64,000 nucleotides of DNA from Pseudomonas mucidolens (GCF_900106045.1 NZ_LT629802.1:186001-250000), one strand, 5' to 3'. Numbered from the stretch's first letter, positions 42,642-53,688 are shown. Notes: generated by a model not told the origin, from the sequence alone. Numbers and translations: made by a program.

Positions 42642-44093
42642 TTACTGCGCGATAGTTTTCACCGAAACCCCGCGTTCGATCGGCGTCGAGCGACCATAGA
42701 TATCTTCAAACCGTTCGATATCGTCTTCGCCCAGGTAGCTGCCCGACTGTACTTCAATGATCTCCAACGGAATTTTACCCGGGTTGCGCAGGCGGTGTAC
42801 CGAGGCAATCGGGATGTACGTGGATTGGTTTTCCGTGAGCAGGAACACGTTCTCGTCGCAGGTCACTTCGGCGGTGCCGCTGACCACAATCCAGTGTTCG
42901 GCGCGGTGGTGGTGCATCTGCAGCGACAGACACGCGCCGGGCTTGACCGAGATGTGCTTGACCTGGAAGCGCCCGCCCATGTCCACCGAATCGTAGGAGC
43001 CCCACGGACGGTAGACTTCGCAGTGATTCTGGGTCTCGCTACGGCCCTGTTCGTTGAGGGTGTTGACCATCTGCTTGACGCCCTGGACCTTGTCCTTGTG
43101 AGCAATCATCATTGCGTCTTTGGTTTCCACCACCACGATATTGTCCAGGCCGATAACCGACACCAGCTTGCCATTGCCGTGGATCATGCAGTTGCGGCTG
43201 TCCTGGATCACCACGTCGCCTTTGCTGACGTTACCGTCGGCATCTTTCTCGTTGACGCTCCATAGCGAAGCCCAGCAACCTACATCGCTCCAGCCGGCGC
43301 TCAGTGGTACAACGCAGGCGCGCTGGGTCTTTTCCATCACGGCGTAGTCGATGGAATTGTCCGGGCAGCAGGCGAACGTGGCCTCGTCGAAGGTCACGGT
43401 GTCGGCGTCTTGCTGGCTGCGCTCCAGGGTCAGCATGCAGGTGTCGTAGATGTCCGGATCGTGCTTTTTCAGTTCTTCCAGGAAGCGGCTGGCGCGGAAC
43501 AGGAACATGCCGCTGTTCCAGAAATAACCGCCACTTTTGACAAACTCCACCGCGCGCTTTTCGTCAGGCTTTTCGACGAACTGCTGCACGCGGCTGACGC
43601 CTTCTGGCAGCAGCGAATCGTTGGTCGACTTGATGTAGCCATAACCGGTTTCCGGACGCGTGGCCGGTACACCGAACAACACCATCTCGCCACGCTCGGC
43701 CGCTACGGTAGCCAGGGCCAGGGCGCGTTGCAGGGCTTTTTGATCGTCCAGTACGTGATCGGCTGGCAGCACCAGCATCAGTTCGTCACGGCCTTCGTTG
43801 ACCAGCATCATCGCGGTCAGCGCTACGGCCGGCGCGGTGTTGCGACCGAAGGGTTCCATGAGGATGCGCTGGGTGTCGAGTTTACGTGCGCTCAGTTGCT
43901 CGTTGACGATGAAACGGTGGTCTTTGTTGCAGACCACGATAGGCGCGTCCATGCCCTCGAACACCAGGCGTTCGAGGGTTTGCTGGAACAGCGTGTGTTC
44001 GCCGGTCAGCGCCAGGAACTGCTTGGGAAACTGTTTACGCGAAAGCGGCCAAAGACGTGAGCCGCTACCACCGGAAAGGATTACTGGGATCAT
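42642..44093 (-). CDS. algA: AlgA: mannose-1-phosphate guanylyltransferase / mannose-6-phosphate isomerase
   Basis: 483 aa from the ATG at 44093 (aaggag upstream). The nucleotidyltransferase domain (about 1-290) begins with ILSGGSGSRLWPLSRKQFPK and contains FVEKPDEKRAVEFV. The C-terminal cupin-type isomerase domain (about 350-480) has RPWGSYDSVDMG and LQMHHHRAEHWIVVSG with the metal histidines. It makes mannose 6-phosphate and then GDP-mannose, the precursor used by AlgD. It is the last gene of the alginate operon; a REP doublet separates it from algF. Confidence 0.96.
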   Translation of the reverse strand: MIPVILSGGSGSRLWPLSRKQFPKQFLALTGEHTLFQQTLERLVFEGMDAPIVVCNKDHRFIVNEQLSARKLDTQRILMEPFGRNTAPAVALTAMMLVNEGRDELMLVLPADHVLDDQKALQRALALATVAAERGEMVLFGVPATRPETGYGYIKSTNDSLLPEGVSRVQQFVEKPDEKRAVEFVKSGGYFWNSGMFLFRASRFLEELKKHDPDIYDTCMLTLERSQQDADTVTFDEATFACCPDNSIDYAVMEKTQRACVVPLSAGWSDVGCWASLWSVNEKDADGNVSKGDVVIQDSRNCMIHGNGKLVSVIGLDNIVVVETKDAMMIAHKDKVQGVKQMVNTLNEQGRSETQNHCEVYRPWGSYDSVDMGGRFQVKHISVKPGACLSLQMHHHRAEHWIVVSGTAEVTCDENVFLLTENQSTYIPIASVHRLRNPGKIPLEIIEVQSGSYLGEDDIERFEDIYGRSTPIERGVSVKTIAQ

Positions 44094-44187
44094 GGTGTTT
44101 CTCCTTGAATCTGTATGGGTTAGAGCTACTGCGTTCTGTCGTTTCACTCTTGTTTTTGGTCTCGTTCCGGACTGCCCCCTCGGCCCT

Positions 44188-44289
44188 CTGTAGGCGTGAG
44201 CTGGCTCGCGAAAAACCTGAGAGCGGCGCGATGAATCCCGGGCGCTGCGTCATCGTTAACGGTCTTCGCGAGCACGCTCGCTCTTACAG
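44188..44289. repeat. REPIN (inverted REP doublet) between algF and algA
   Basis: ctgtaggcgtgagctggctc... (44188-44212) and its inverted partner ending gctcttacag (44265-44289) enclose about 50 bp. It resembles the REP units at 39.8 kb. It fills much of the 222-bp gap between algF and algA, where a hairpin could affect distal operon expression. Confidence 0.85.
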
Positions 44290-44315
44290 TGGGTTGCGGT
44301 CAGTCCGGGAAATGG

Positions 44316-44972
44316 TTAGCGCGTCGACACCGGGCGCTTGACCCATACTGGCGACAGGTTGGAGCCTTGGCCGGTGACATAGAGCACCGCCGCTTCACCG
44401 CGCTCCAGGGCCACAGGCTTCAGGTCACCGACTTTCTTGTCGCCGTCGAACAGCGCCAGGCTGACCTTTACCGGGTTGATTTCACGCTCGCCGCGGCCCT
44501 TGGCGGCCACTGCCTTGACCACTTCGGTCTTGCCATCGGCGGTCTTCAGGGTCAGGGACTTGTCACTGAGGTTCTGCACGCGTACCAGGGATTTCTGTTT
44601 GTTCTTGAACGGTGGTTCTTCGATCAATTGTGGCTGACCGCTGCCGCTGTTGACCAGGGTGTAGTAATGATCGGCGGCCAGCTTGACCGTCACGGCCTGG
44701 CTGCCGACCTTGGCGCTGTAGTCGCCGCCTGGCAGGAAGCTGAACTCACTGCTGCCCAGGGGGGCAACGTCGTTCAGGGCGGTATTGCCGACCGTGGCGC
44801 TGACTTCCTGATTGCTGGCGTTGAACAGGCGCACGAAGCTTGAACCTTTCGGCGCGACAGGGCCATAGAGGGCGGCGTCGCCACCGGCGAAGGCGGACAT
44901 CGACACAACACTCATGCCTGCAACCAGGGCAAGGGTCTTGGCGAGACGACGAGGAGTTTTAGTGAAAGTCAT
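44316..44972 (-). CDS. algF: AlgF, alginate O-acetylation protein
   Basis: 218 aa from the ATG at 44972 (agagagg upstream). The signal peptide ends near AFA-G (about residue 29). The mature protein begins GDAALYGPVAPKGSSFVRLF and is mostly beta-strand. AlgF is a periplasmic component of the acetylation machinery with AlgI, AlgJ and AlgX. An in-frame start at 45080 overlaps algJ and was rejected. It follows algJ by 14 bp. Confidence 0.95.
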   Translation of the reverse strand: MTFTKTPRRLAKTLALVAGMSVVSMSAFAGGDAALYGPVAPKGSSFVRLFNASNQEVSATVGNTALNDVAPLGSSEFSFLPGGDYSAKVGSQAVTVKLAADHYYTLVNSGSGQPQLIEEPPFKNKQKSLVRVQNLSDKSLTLKTADGKTEVVKAVAAKGRGEREINPVKVSLALFDGDKKVGDLKPVALERGEAAVLYVTGQGSNLSPVWVKRPVSTR

Positions 44973-44986
44973 GGTGTACCTCTCTT

Positions 44987-46165
44987 TCAGTTTTGCGCCC
45001 GGTCGGGCGTCTCGGATTTTGTGGTGTTGATTGCCATGTTCTGTTGGCGGGTACCGGCTTGTTTGAGTTGCGCGACCCACTGCGGGTCGGCATCGCCGAT
45101 TTCGTTGTTCACAGGCAGATAACGTTCAGGAAACTCCCAGACCAGCACCTGCGGCGGGCTGTTCTTGAAGTCGTCGCTTTTCAGGTAGCTGAGCATCGGC
45201 AGGATCGGGCCGTGGCCGTCTTCGGAGTAGTTCACCACCTCGCTGCCCAAGGCCTGCTTCAGGGCGCCGACGAAGTTCCAGTTAGGATTGGCGCTGTAGC
45301 TGGTGCCCACCAGGGCGACCGGCATTTCGCTGTCGGCGAACAACGCGGCATCACCGGCTGCCTGGGATTGCACCGCGTGGGTCACGCGTTTTTGCAGCGG
45401 CTCCTTGGGCGGCATCAGGTTTTCGAACAGCGGGTCCAGCGGCAGAAACAGCCGCAGGTCGCCCTTGTGTGGTGTGGTGGACTCGGCTTCGGTCACAAAC
45501 CGCTGGGGTTCGCCGCTGAGCAGGGTCTTGGCATTGATCACCTTGGCCAGTTGTCTGGCGGCCACTTCGGCGCCGTCCGGGGTCCAGTGCGTATCGGTGC
45601 GCAGGAACACTTGCTGACCGTGGAGCTTGGCTTGTTGCAGCGGGCTAAGCAGGTCGGGAGCGATGATCTTGTCGGCGGCGAGTCGGGCGTGGAAATCCTG
45701 GTAAAGACCGGCATGAATACGCGCTGGGCGCACTTCACCCAGATGCTCCGGGTACAGGCGCACCTTGGCCGGGACAATCGCCATCACCAGTTGCACGCCA
45801 CGCGCCTTGAGGGTCTGGCGTACGCCTTCGACCAACGCGTAGTTGCCTTGCAGGTTCTGCTCGGCGTTGGCGGTGGGGTTGAACTCCTCATCGCTGTACA
45901 GCCAGTGATCGCGACCCAGCACCACGCCGGGGCGACCTTCGTTGAACAGCTTGTAGTCCAGCGCGGCCCAGAGGTTGGTGCCGAGGCGCTTGATCGGGAA
46001 TTCATCGTCGTAATGAGTTTCGACGGCCTTGGCCCAGCGACCATTGAGTACGGTGGCCTCGGCGTTGGTGCTGAAGCCGAAGAAACTGCGTATCGACCAG
46101 GCGCCCAATGCCAGCAGCAAGGCCATGAACAGCGCGGTGTAGAGGATGCGTAATGAACGGGTCAT
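44987..46165 (-). CDS. algJ: AlgJ, alginate O-acetyltransferase (SGNH-like, periplasmic)
   Basis: 392 aa. One N-terminal helix (about 8-26) anchors or exports the protein. The AlgX/AlgJ SGNH-like domain shows DHWLYSDEEF, the Asp-His pair in RTDTHWTPDG and the serine loop VGTSYSANPNW. It passes acetyl groups received through AlgI. It lies 11 bp after algI. Confidence 0.95.
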   Translation of the reverse strand: MTRSLRILYTALFMALLLALGAWSIRSFFGFSTNAEATVLNGRWAKAVETHYDDEFPIKRLGTNLWAALDYKLFNEGRPGVVLGRDHWLYSDEEFNPTANAEQNLQGNYALVEGVRQTLKARGVQLVMAIVPAKVRLYPEHLGEVRPARIHAGLYQDFHARLAADKIIAPDLLSPLQQAKLHGQQVFLRTDTHWTPDGAEVAARQLAKVINAKTLLSGEPQRFVTEAESTTPHKGDLRLFLPLDPLFENLMPPKEPLQKRVTHAVQSQAAGDAALFADSEMPVALVGTSYSANPNWNFVGALKQALGSEVVNYSEDGHGPILPMLSYLKSDDFKNSPPQVLVWEFPERYLPVNNEIGDADPQWVAQLKQAGTRQQNMAINTTKSETPDRAQN

Positions 46166-46176
46166 GGTCGGCTCCC

Positions 46177-47709
46177 TCAGAATTGGAAGTAAAGGAACGG
46201 CGAGAAGCTTTGCGCCGAAAGTTTGAGAATCGAAGCAACGAACAGCAGCAGGATCAGCGCGCGCATGGCGTAGCGGGGCCAGTCGGCCGTCCAGTAGGCC
46301 GGTTGCACGGCGGCGTTGCTGCCGACGCTGAAACCGGGCTCCTGGATGCTGCCGGGGTTGTCGCCCGGGACTGCCTTGATCAGGCTCGGGTCGGCAGGCC
46401 GGGTCTTTTCAGCCGGACGATTGCGGTAAAAGTCGCGCAGCCCGAAGAACGCCAGCGTGGCGTACGCCACCACCATGGTTGCCACTTGCAGACCGGTGAG
46501 GTTCGCGCGGTTGAGTTCCGACAGCGACCACTCGCCAAAGCTGAACATTGCGCCGTACATGCGACCGGCGACGTGCAGGTTTTCGGCACGGAAGATCACC
46601 CAGCCCATCACCACCAGCAGGAAGGTAAAGGCCCAGCGCACTGGATTGAAACTGCGTGGCGAGGTGTTGAGGCCGATGGCTTTTTCAATCGCCAGCCACA
46701 TGCCGTGCCACGCACCCCAGACGATGTAGGTGATGTTCGCGCCATGCCACAGGCCACCGAGCAACATGGTCAGGAACAGGTTGCGGTAGGTGGTCAGGGT
46801 GCCTTTGCGGTTGCCACCCAGGGTGATGTAGAGGTAATCGCGCAGCCAGGTCGAGAGGCTGATGTGCCAGCGCCGCCAGAACTCGGTGATCGATTGGCTT
46901 ATATAGGGCTGCTTGAAGTTCTCCATGAAGCGGAAACCCATCATCAGGCCCAGGCCGATGGCCATGTCGCTATAGCCGGAGAAGTCGAAATACAGCTGCG
47001 CGGTGTACGCCAGCGCGCCGAGCCAGGCATCGCCGGTTGTCGGGTTTTGCAGGGCGAAGCAATGGTCGGCGACCACCGCGAGGGTGTCGGCAATGAATAC
47101 CTTCTTGATGAACCCCTGCATGAACCGCGTACAGCCCTCGGAGAATTTGTCGAGGGTGTGGGTGCGGTTGTTGAACTGGTCGGCGAGGTCGCGAAAACGC
47201 AGGACGGGGCCGGCGATCAGGTGCGGGAAGATCGCCACGAACGCCGCGAAGTCGATCAGGTTGCGGGTCGCAGGTGTGTCGCCACGGTAGACGTCGATGA
47301 TGTAGCTGATGGACTCGAAAATGTAGAACGAGATGCCGATCGGCAACAGCACATGGGTCAGGATAAACGGCTCCAGGCCCGCCGACTTCATCATCACGTT
47401 GATGCTGTCGACGCCGAAGTTGGCGTACTTGAAGTAGCCGAGGATGCACAAGTCAACCGCCACACCGAGCAGCAGCCAGCGTTGCGCGGGTTTGGTGCGA
47501 ACCCCGGCGGCACCGACCTTGAGGCCGATCCAGTAGTTCCACAGGGTCACCGCGGCGAACAGCGCCAGGAAGTCCACTCGCCACCAGGCGTAGAACACGT
47601 AACTGGCAATCAGCAACAGCAGATTGCGATAGCGTTGCCCGCTCAAATAGTACAAGCCGAGAAAGATCGGCAAGAACAGAAACAGGAACACATTGGACGA
47701 GAAAACCAT
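46177..47709 (-). CDS. algI: AlgI, membrane-bound O-acyltransferase (MBOAT)
   Basis: 510 aa polytopic MBOAT with about ten or more helices. Motifs are MVFSSNVFLFLFLPIFLG at the start, PIGISFYIFESISYIIDVYRG, ITEFWRRWHISLSTWLRDY, and GGLWHGANITYIVWGAWHG containing the catalytic histidine. It carries acetyl groups across the inner membrane for alginate acetylation. A 324-bp gap with a large repeat separates it from algL. Confidence 0.96.
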   Translation of the reverse strand: MVFSSNVFLFLFLPIFLGLYYLSGQRYRNLLLLIASYVFYAWWRVDFLALFAAVTLWNYWIGLKVGAAGVRTKPAQRWLLLGVAVDLCILGYFKYANFGVDSINVMMKSAGLEPFILTHVLLPIGISFYIFESISYIIDVYRGDTPATRNLIDFAAFVAIFPHLIAGPVLRFRDLADQFNNRTHTLDKFSEGCTRFMQGFIKKVFIADTLAVVADHCFALQNPTTGDAWLGALAYTAQLYFDFSGYSDMAIGLGLMMGFRFMENFKQPYISQSITEFWRRWHISLSTWLRDYLYITLGGNRKGTLTTYRNLFLTMLLGGLWHGANITYIVWGAWHGMWLAIEKAIGLNTSPRSFNPVRWAFTFLLVVMGWVIFRAENLHVAGRMYGAMFSFGEWSLSELNRANLTGLQVATMVVAYATLAFFGLRDFYRNRPAEKTRPADPSLIKAVPGDNPGSIQEPGFSVGSNAAVQPAYWTADWPRYAMRALILLLFVASILKLSAQSFSPFLYFQF

Positions 47710-47819
47710 CCCGATCTCTCCACGTTATAACCAACAGTCAAGGGCCAACGGCCCCCCCAAACCCCCCGTCGAAACGGGCGGTGGTGTAGCTGGCGGAGGG
47801 GTGAGTGTCAGTGAAATCC

Positions 47820-48011
47820 ACCCCTCACCCCCCGCCCTCTCCCCGGAGGGGAGAGGGAGCCGATCCTGGTCGCTTGCGAAAGCTGGGTTCGGCTCGGTAT
47901 TTCTGCTCGCTTTCGAACCTGAGTCCGACTCGGTATTTCAGGTCGCCGTACCTTGATCCTTCACCTCGGTCAGTCCCCTCTCCCCTCCGGGGAGAGGGTT
48001 AGGGTGAGGGG
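47820..48011. repeat. Large inverted repeat pair in the algL-algI gap
   Basis: Left arm 47820-47858 (with ccctctccccggaggggagaggg) and right arm 47973-48011 (with cctctcccctccggggagaggg then tgagggg) are each self-complementary and inverted to one another, separated by about 115 bp. The spacer holds two copies of cggtatttc. It is a REPIN-like doublet of a family different from the GTAGGAGC type. No gene is seen in 47710-48033. Confidence 0.85.
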
Positions 48012-48033
48012 CGGTTTTCAGCCACCCCGCAAA

Positions 48034-49155
48034 TCACGATCCCTTGCCACCTTTCTCATGTGCCGGGTCATAGACCTTGGTCAGGTCTCCACCCAGGCGA
48101 AATGTCTTGAACGGCTGCATTTCATGCTTGCGCTCCAACACATCCGGCGCGCAGGTGTAGAGGGTGCAAAATGGTTCGAGCCAGGCGAATTTCGAGTCCT
48201 TCTTAAGGTCTTTCATGTCCTGTTCCTCGCCGTTCTTCTGCTCGAAGATCTCCGGGTCTTCAACACCGGCCAGCACGTTTTCGCCGAGACGTTTGAGTGC
48301 GCCGTTGTTTTCCTGACGCAGATCCACGCCATTGACCAGGGCAAAGCTGGCGATCATCGACAACGGCGGCAGGGCGTAGTTGTGATACGACAAGGCCCGT
48401 TGCTGGCGCTTCAATTCGTTGGGCAGGAAGCCTTGCGCATCCACCTGATTGGCGCCGATCTTGTATTCCTTCACCGCCCAGTCAAACAGGTCACGGCGGT
48501 TGGTGGCGACGGAAGTCGCCATCACTGACCAGGCGGCCCAGTACGAGTGGTTGTTGATTTTTTTCAGCGGCAGATTGCTCCAGTCGCTGACCACTTGATC
48601 CGCTAGTTTGTTGAACCAGGCCTCGATCAGTTGTGATTCCTGCTGGTGATTGGCCAGCGGACGCGACTCGGAAAACTTCAAGCGCAGATAGGCCGACGCC
48701 ATGCTGCCCAGCGCCCATTTACGCATCGACTTGCCGGTGTGGTTGAAGTCCTTGGACATCAACGCATCCGCCTTGGCCCATGACACCAGCCAGTTCAAGG
48801 TGCACTCCAACTGCTCCGGGCGGCCATCGCGCATGAATTGCATCACGCGTTTGCTGGTGTCTTTTTCCAGCTTGGTGATGTCGGCGGTGCTGTCGCGAAA
48901 GGCTTTTTCCGACTGCAGATTCAGGGTCGAACGCGCCTTGTCGGAACCTTCATACTTGCTGCGAAACTGCAGTGGGCCGGTGTAAGGCGTCGGCATTGCA
49001 TCGCAGCCGTCCTTGAAGTCGCCGGTCTTGAACGCCTCGATCGGCGCGGCGTAGCCCTGGGGCGGGCGCAGTGGCGCGGCGGCGTTCACCGAGCCGGCAA
49101 ATATCGCCAGGCCCAGCAGTGTTGGAGTCAATAGCTTGTGCATAAGTAATCTCAT
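48034..49155 (-). CDS. algL: AlgL, periplasmic poly(beta-D-mannuronate) lyase
   Basis: 373 aa from the ATG at 49155, which overlaps the algX stop (ATGA); a second in-frame ATG at 49143 begins [11 protein letters not shown] and is equally plausible. The signal peptide ends in NAA. The PL5 alginate lyase core includes [29 protein letters not shown], the catalytic [10 protein letters not shown] and WLEPFC. It clears misplaced polymer from the periplasm. Confidence 0.95.
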   Translation of the reverse strand: MRLLMHKLLTPTLLGLAIFAGSVNAAAPLRPPQGYAAPIEAFKTGDFKDGCDAMPTPYTGPLQFRSKYEGSDKARSTLNLQSEKAFRDSTADITKLEKDTSKRVMQFMRDGRPEQLECTLNWLVSWAKADALMSKDFNHTGKSMRKWALGSMASAYLRLKFSESRPLANHQQESQLIEAWFNKLADQVVSDWSNLPLKKINNHSYWAAWSVMATSVATNRRDLFDWAVKEYKIGANQVDAQGFLPNELKRQQRALSYHNYALPPLSMIASFALVNGVDLRQENNGALKRLGENVLAGVEDPEIFEQKNGEEQDMKDLKKDSKFAWLEPFCTLYTCAPDVLERKHEMQPFKTFRLGGDLTKVYDPAHEKGGKGS

Positions 49156-50609
49156 TGCCCGACCGATGCGGTCTGTTGACCACCGGCGGGGAATACGTTG
49201 CGTGTGCAAATTTTCGCTTCGACTTTCTGCGCGGCACCGCCCGCTTCAGGGCCCTGGACTTCCACAGCCAGCAGGTTTTGCGAGGCCCAGTCTTCATCGG
49301 TGCGCAGTTCAAAGGCGAAACGCCCGTCTGTCTCGGATGTTTCGGGTTTATCGATCTTGATGTCCTCGTGGCGCCCGTTCATGTACCAGAGGGTGGCTTG
49401 CAGGGTTTTTACCGACGGATCGGCGAAGCGAATGTCGACCTGATGATTGCGGTTGCGCAGGTCCATGTTCTTGCTGTTGACCATCAACTCATTCTTGCCG
49501 GGCTTGAGGGTGGTGCTGGCGCTCATCTGCGCCGGCTTGCCTTCACAGTCGTTGTCCAGCAGCGACATCATCTGGCGATAGATGGTCTCCTGGTCGAGGC
49601 GATACAACGGCGAAAACTCCCAGATCAGGATTTTCGGCGGGCTCTTCTGGAACTCATCGCTGCCCAGGTACTGCAACATCGAGCCTTCCAGGCCACCGCC
49701 GGGAAACGCGACGTTCAAAATGTCGGCACCGATTTCTTCCTGAAGAAAGCCGGCGAAGTTGTAGTTCTTGCCGCTGTGACTGGTGCCCACCAGGGTGATC
49801 TGCGGGTTGCCCGAGTCGCCGAACAGGTCGCCGTCGCCCGCTTCCCCCTTGGGTTCGGTGGTGAATTGGTCCATGTACTGGATCGCATAGCTGGTGCCGC
49901 ACAACTGTCCGGCCATGTTGTGCAGGGTGCCGGTCTTGCCCATGCGCCCGGACTTTTTGGTCTCGAACTCGCGCTTGGGAATGTCGGCAAACTCAGGCAA
50001 CTGTTTGACCTTGGCCGCGACAATTTTTGCCGTGCGCTGGGCGCCATACGGGGTCCAGTGTTGGTCGCCGCGGAAATAGAAATCATGCGCCGGCAACTCA
50101 TCGGGCAGTTGCTCGTTGGTCAATGGCGACAGGTCCGGCACCACATAGCCCATCTTCGCAAAGCGGCCAAGCATGGATTTGTAGTTGCCCAGCGCCGTGT
50201 CGAAATCGAACTTGGCTTTTTCCTCTGGATTGAGCTTGTTGCGGTTCACCAGGCCACGGGTTGGCTGATAGACCAGCACCAGTTCCACACCTTTACTCTT
50301 GAACGCGTCGTGCAACTGCTGCAAGCGTTTGTAGCCGGCGGGTGTGGTCTCGAACTGAGTGCGCAGGTCTTCCTGGGTACGGAACAACCAGTCGCCCTGG
50401 GCTTGCACCAGGGTGGTGAAGTTTTGCTGGTAGCGCGTGGTGTAGTTTTTCGCGTCATGGGCGGCCGGGCACAGGTTGCAGCACGGCTCGGCGGTAAACG
50501 TCGGCGCCGCGACGGTGTCGGCGCGCGCGCCGCTGCTGGCAGCCAGAATGCCGAGGGTCAAACCCGAGAGGCTGAGCAGCTTGATCATGTGTGGGTGCAT
50601 AAAAGTCAT
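49152..50609 (-). CDS. algX: AlgX, periplasmic alginate O-acetyltransferase/scaffold
   Basis: 485 aa from the ATG at 50609, two bp after algG (aggactgagg upstream); ATGs at 50600 and 50588 are alternatives. The signal peptide ends in ARA. The N-terminal SGNH-like domain shows the Asp-His pair in [11 protein letters not shown] and Ser in [14 protein letters not shown]-terminal carbohydrate-binding module follows (about 355-470). It acetylates alginate directly and bridges AlgK and other components. Confidence 0.96.
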   Translation of the reverse strand: MTFMHPHMIKLLSLSGLTLGILAASSGARADTVAAPTFTAEPCCNLCPAAHDAKNYTTRYQQNFTTLVQAQGDWLFRTQEDLRTQFETTPAGYKRLQQLHDAFKSKGVELVLVYQPTRGLVNRNKLNPEEKAKFDFDTALGNYKSMLGRFAKMGYVVPDLSPLTNEQLPDELPAHDFYFRGDQHWTPYGAQRTAKIVAAKVKQLPEFADIPKREFETKKSGRMGKTGTLHNMAGQLCGTSYAIQYMDQFTTEPKGEAGDGDLFGDSGNPQITLVGTSHSGKNYNFAGFLQEEIGADILNVAFPGGGLEGSMLQYLGSDEFQKSPPKILIWEFSPLYRLDQETIYRQMMSLLDNDCEGKPAQMSASTTLKPGKNELMVNSKNMDLRNRNHQVDIRFADPSVKTLQATLWYMNGRHEDIKIDKPETSETDGRFAFELRTDEDWASQNLLAVEVQGPEAGGAAQKVEAKICTRNVFPAGGQQTASVGQ

Positions 50610-50611
50610 CC

Positions 50612-52189
50612 TCAGTCCTGCAATTGGGTCTGGCGTTCGACAGGGTCGATCAGCACGGCTTTCTGCTGGCGCACCAGCAGGTCGAGAATTTCATCCTGGC
50701 GTTCGCCGAGAATCCCCGAAAAGCTGATGCCGCTGGATTTGGTTGGGGCGAGCATGGATACGCGGTACAGCTCGATGCTCAGCGGCGAGTCGATGGACAG
50801 CGGTCCGCTGCCATTGGCGGCCAGTTCGCCGCCGACCACGATCAGCGACACCTGGGCATCGAAGGGGTCCAGGGCGATGTCGCGGTCGGTGTTGGTCAAG
50901 TCCTTGATGTGGCCGTAGACGCCGGTCAGTCCGTTGGACATGGCGATGTTTTCGTACAGGCGAATATTCACGCTGTTACGCACGCGGATACCGTGGCGCC
51001 GGTTGCTGATCACCTTGTTGCCCCACAGCAGGTTGTCGCCGCTCTCATAGAGCGTGATGCCGTCGGTATGGTTGCGGTAGATCTCGTTGTCGGCGATCAG
51101 GTTGTTCACGCTGTTACGGTCGATCACCAGGCCCGAAAGCTTGTTGTCGTAGCTGCGGTTGTTGAAGATGAAGCTGTCGTTCACTTCCCGGGAAATGATG
51201 ATGCCGTGCTTCTTCTTCGTCCCGTAGACGGTGTTGTCGGCGATGATCAGGCCGTGGGAGCGGTCATGGGGGTCGATGCCGTAGACGATGTTGTCCTTGT
51301 AGGTGCTGCCCTTGATCACAAAACCTTCGGTCTCGTAGCAGTAGAAGCCGTACCACATGTCCGAGAATTCGGAGTCGATAATCCAGCCGGTGGGCTCCGC
51401 ACGCTTCAGCACCTTGGCCATGTTCGGCGTGTATTGGGAAATACTCACGCCGTAGGATTTACTGTTGGCGTAGCCGAAGCTGGCCATCTTGCTGTTGACG
51501 ATATAGGTCTCGGTGCCGCCCCAGGCCAGCAGGAACGGACGGAATTCCTTCGGTGAGCGGAAGGTCGCCGGGCCATTGCTTTTCTCGCGCCAGCCCGTGA
51601 TTTTGGTGTCACTCACAAACAACTGGCCATCGTTGACCAGGAACGAACCGGCTTCCTGGGACAGGCGCAGTTCCTGGGTCTGCTTGTCGATTTCGAGGAT
51701 GCCTTTCTCGCCGACCACGATCGGCAACCTGGCCAGAAATACGCCGGGCGAGGTTTCGCTCAGGTATTGCTTGGGCACTTTCTTGGCCAGATCCTTGAGG
51801 TTCAGGTAGCCGTCGTCGATAAAAATCGCTTGGGGAATGCCATGTTGGCGCACCACCCATTCGGCCATTTTGTTGTCGCCACCGATAAAGTCCTTGAGGG
51901 CAGACTCCTGCATCATCCGGCGCACGCTGACCTTGCCGGGCTTGCTGCGGACAATTTTTGCCGCGGCGGCCTCGGCGGTATAACCCGACAAGTCCGGCAG
52001 CGCCGGCTTGGCCATCTCCAGCGGCGCGGTGGGCGGGCTGGTGATGGTGTAGGTCTTGGCGTGTTGCAGCTCTTTGGCGGTGATCGGCGCTTTGACTGCT
52101 GGCTCAACATTGGCCATGGCCGAAGTGCTGGCGAGCAGCATCGCTGCGACCAGCAGGCTGACCGAGCCTTTGAGGGCTGGAGAATTCAT
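50612..52189 (-). CDS. algG: AlgG, mannuronan C5-epimerase
   Basis: 525 aa from the ATG at 52189, chosen because gggag lies 8 bp upstream; the ATG at 52204 overlaps the algE stop but lacks a ribosome site. Signal peptide about 1-27. The right-handed beta-helix has repeated short strands (GLIIADNTVYG, GLVIDRNSVNNLIADNEIY). The catalytic motif DPHDRS and following histidines are present. It converts D-mannuronate to L-guluronate in the periplasm. Confidence 0.96.
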   Translation of the reverse strand: MNSPALKGSVSLLVAAMLLASTSAMANVEPAVKAPITAKELQHAKTYTITSPPTAPLEMAKPALPDLSGYTAEAAAAKIVRSKPGKVSVRRMMQESALKDFIGGDNKMAEWVVRQHGIPQAIFIDDGYLNLKDLAKKVPKQYLSETSPGVFLARLPIVVGEKGILEIDKQTQELRLSQEAGSFLVNDGQLFVSDTKITGWREKSNGPATFRSPKEFRPFLLAWGGTETYIVNSKMASFGYANSKSYGVSISQYTPNMAKVLKRAEPTGWIIDSEFSDMWYGFYCYETEGFVIKGSTYKDNIVYGIDPHDRSHGLIIADNTVYGTKKKHGIIISREVNDSFIFNNRSYDNKLSGLVIDRNSVNNLIADNEIYRNHTDGITLYESGDNLLWGNKVISNRRHGIRVRNSVNIRLYENIAMSNGLTGVYGHIKDLTNTDRDIALDPFDAQVSLIVVGGELAANGSGPLSIDSPLSIELYRVSMLAPTKSSGISFSGILGERQDEILDLLVRQQKAVLIDPVERQTQLQD

Positions 52190-52203
52190 TGCGCAGGCTC
52201 CCA

Positions 52204-53688
52204 TCAGAAGCGCCAGATCACGTCGACAAAGGCGCGGTGCATGTACGAGTCGACTTGCTTGCCGTAGGCATCGCCCGGTTTGAACACACCACCACGCAAA
52301 CGCACCAGGGCCGAAGGCTCGTCAATCGACTGGCTGAGGGCGGCGGGTAGCAGGCCGTTCTTGAAGTACTTGGTCACCACCAGATCCATTTCCTGACCGA
52401 GGTCCTTCTTGCCGTCTTCAAGGGGCAGGGAGGTGCTGGACAGGATCGCGCCGGTCGGGTCTGTGGTGTTTTCGATCGCATCGATGCCGTTGCTGCCGAC
52501 GGGCTTGTTGCCGTCGACACGCCAGAACTTGTGATACACCAGGCTGGCGTCGTACTCGTGGTTCAGTTGCCATGAACCGAACAGACTCATGGACTGCAGG
52601 TTGTTCATCTCGCCACGAAATGCCTCGCCGAAACGGTGGAGGCGTGAGCGTGTGCCGGTGAAGTTCGAACGGTTGCTTTGCAGGCCGTTCTGCTCATAGT
52701 CCGCGCTGGCACGGGCATAGGCCGCACCCACTTGCCACTGCGGATCAAGGCGCAGGCGTACCCCGAGGTCGGTGGCCCAGCCGTCGACATCGGTGTTGCG
52801 CTTGGCATTGGTGGGGCGGGAGCCGTCGGCGTTCAGCGCGTTGACATTACTGCGCTCGCCCTGCATGCCGGTGACGCTCGCCCAGTAGTTGAGCGTGTTG
52901 GTGTTGCGCCAGTTATAGGCATCACTGTTGGCTTCGATGCCGAGCCAGGTCAGATCGCCATTTTCGCGCTTGTCCAGCGAATCGGCGGCCACACCCGGTT
53001 GCGGGTAGTCGAGCTTGCCATTGTCGTGGGAGTGATGGGCGCGCAGGCCAACCCAATGACCGGGTGTCCACTGGTAGGCCGCATCGGCGTAGAAGTGCTG
53101 GCGATCCTTGTCCTCGGGGGACAGCTCCTTGAGGTCGGTGCGGTATTCGCTGAAACGCTCGGCGGCGCCGATATTGGCCTTGAGCAATGTGGTGTCGAAG
53201 GTCCAGTTCAGCGCTTCGATATTGGTGTCGCGCCATTGACCATCGTCGTTGCGCAGGCGCTGGCGGCCGAACTTGAGGACCTCGCCGGGGTAGGGCGTGA
53301 AACCGCTGTAGCCGACCCAGAACTCACGCAGGGCCAGGTAGTTTTTCTTGGTCTTGCGGTCGTCATTGCTCGATTGTTCCGTGCTGTCGCCATCCGACTG
53401 TTGCAGGGTGTCGGTCTCGATGATGTCGCTGGACGTCACGGCCTGGCCCATGGCGAAGGCGCTCCAGTTACCGCGCTCACCGTAGATCCAGGGGCGTACG
53501 TCCAGGCCGATACCGTTGACGTCGCCGTCATCTTGGGTGCCGAGGTCGCGGTCGTCTTCGGACTGGCCGGTAATTTTCACGTCCAGGCCGAAGTTCTGGT
53601 CTTCAGTCAATGCCGCCAGGGTCGGGCACGACCACAGCAGGGCGAAGGTCAGGCCGATACCGGCCTTGACGAATGGATTGAGTTTCAT
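52204..53688 (-). CDS. algE: AlgE, outer-membrane alginate export porin
   Basis: 494 aa. The signal peptide ends in TLA (about residue 26). The mature chain is built of alternating beta-strands and acidic loops ([39 protein letters not shown]) and ends in the outer-membrane signature VIWRF. It forms the 18-stranded export barrel with an arginine-rich pore. It overlaps algK by 4 bp upstream and touches algG downstream. Confidence 0.95.
   Translation of the reverse strand: MKLNPFVKAGIGLTFALLWSCPTLAALTEDQNFGLDVKITGQSEDDRDLGTQDDGDVNGIGLDVRPWIYGERGNWSAFAMGQAVTSSDIIETDTLQQSDGDSTEQSSNDDRKTKKNYLALREFWVGYSGFTPYPGEVLKFGRQRLRNDDGQWRDTNIEALNWTFDTTLLKANIGAAERFSEYRTDLKELSPEDKDRQHFYADAAYQWTPGHWVGLRAHHSHDNGKLDYPQPGVAADSLDKRENGDLTWLGIEANSDAYNWRNTNTLNYWASVTGMQGERSNVNALNADGSRPTNAKRNTDVDGWATDLGVRLRLDPQWQVGAAYARASADYEQNGLQSNRSNFTGTRSRLHRFGEAFRGEMNNLQSMSLFGSWQLNHEYDASLVYHKFWRVDGNKPVGSNGIDAIENTTDPTGAILSSTSLPLEDGKKDLGQEMDLVVTKYFKNGLLPAALSQSIDEPSALVRLRGGVFKPGDAYGKQVDSYMHRAFVDVIWRF

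Noticed and set aside
46153..47730. 525-codon open frame on the plus strand opposite algI
   Set aside because: Antisense to a clear MBOAT gene; composition is typical of a shadow frame.
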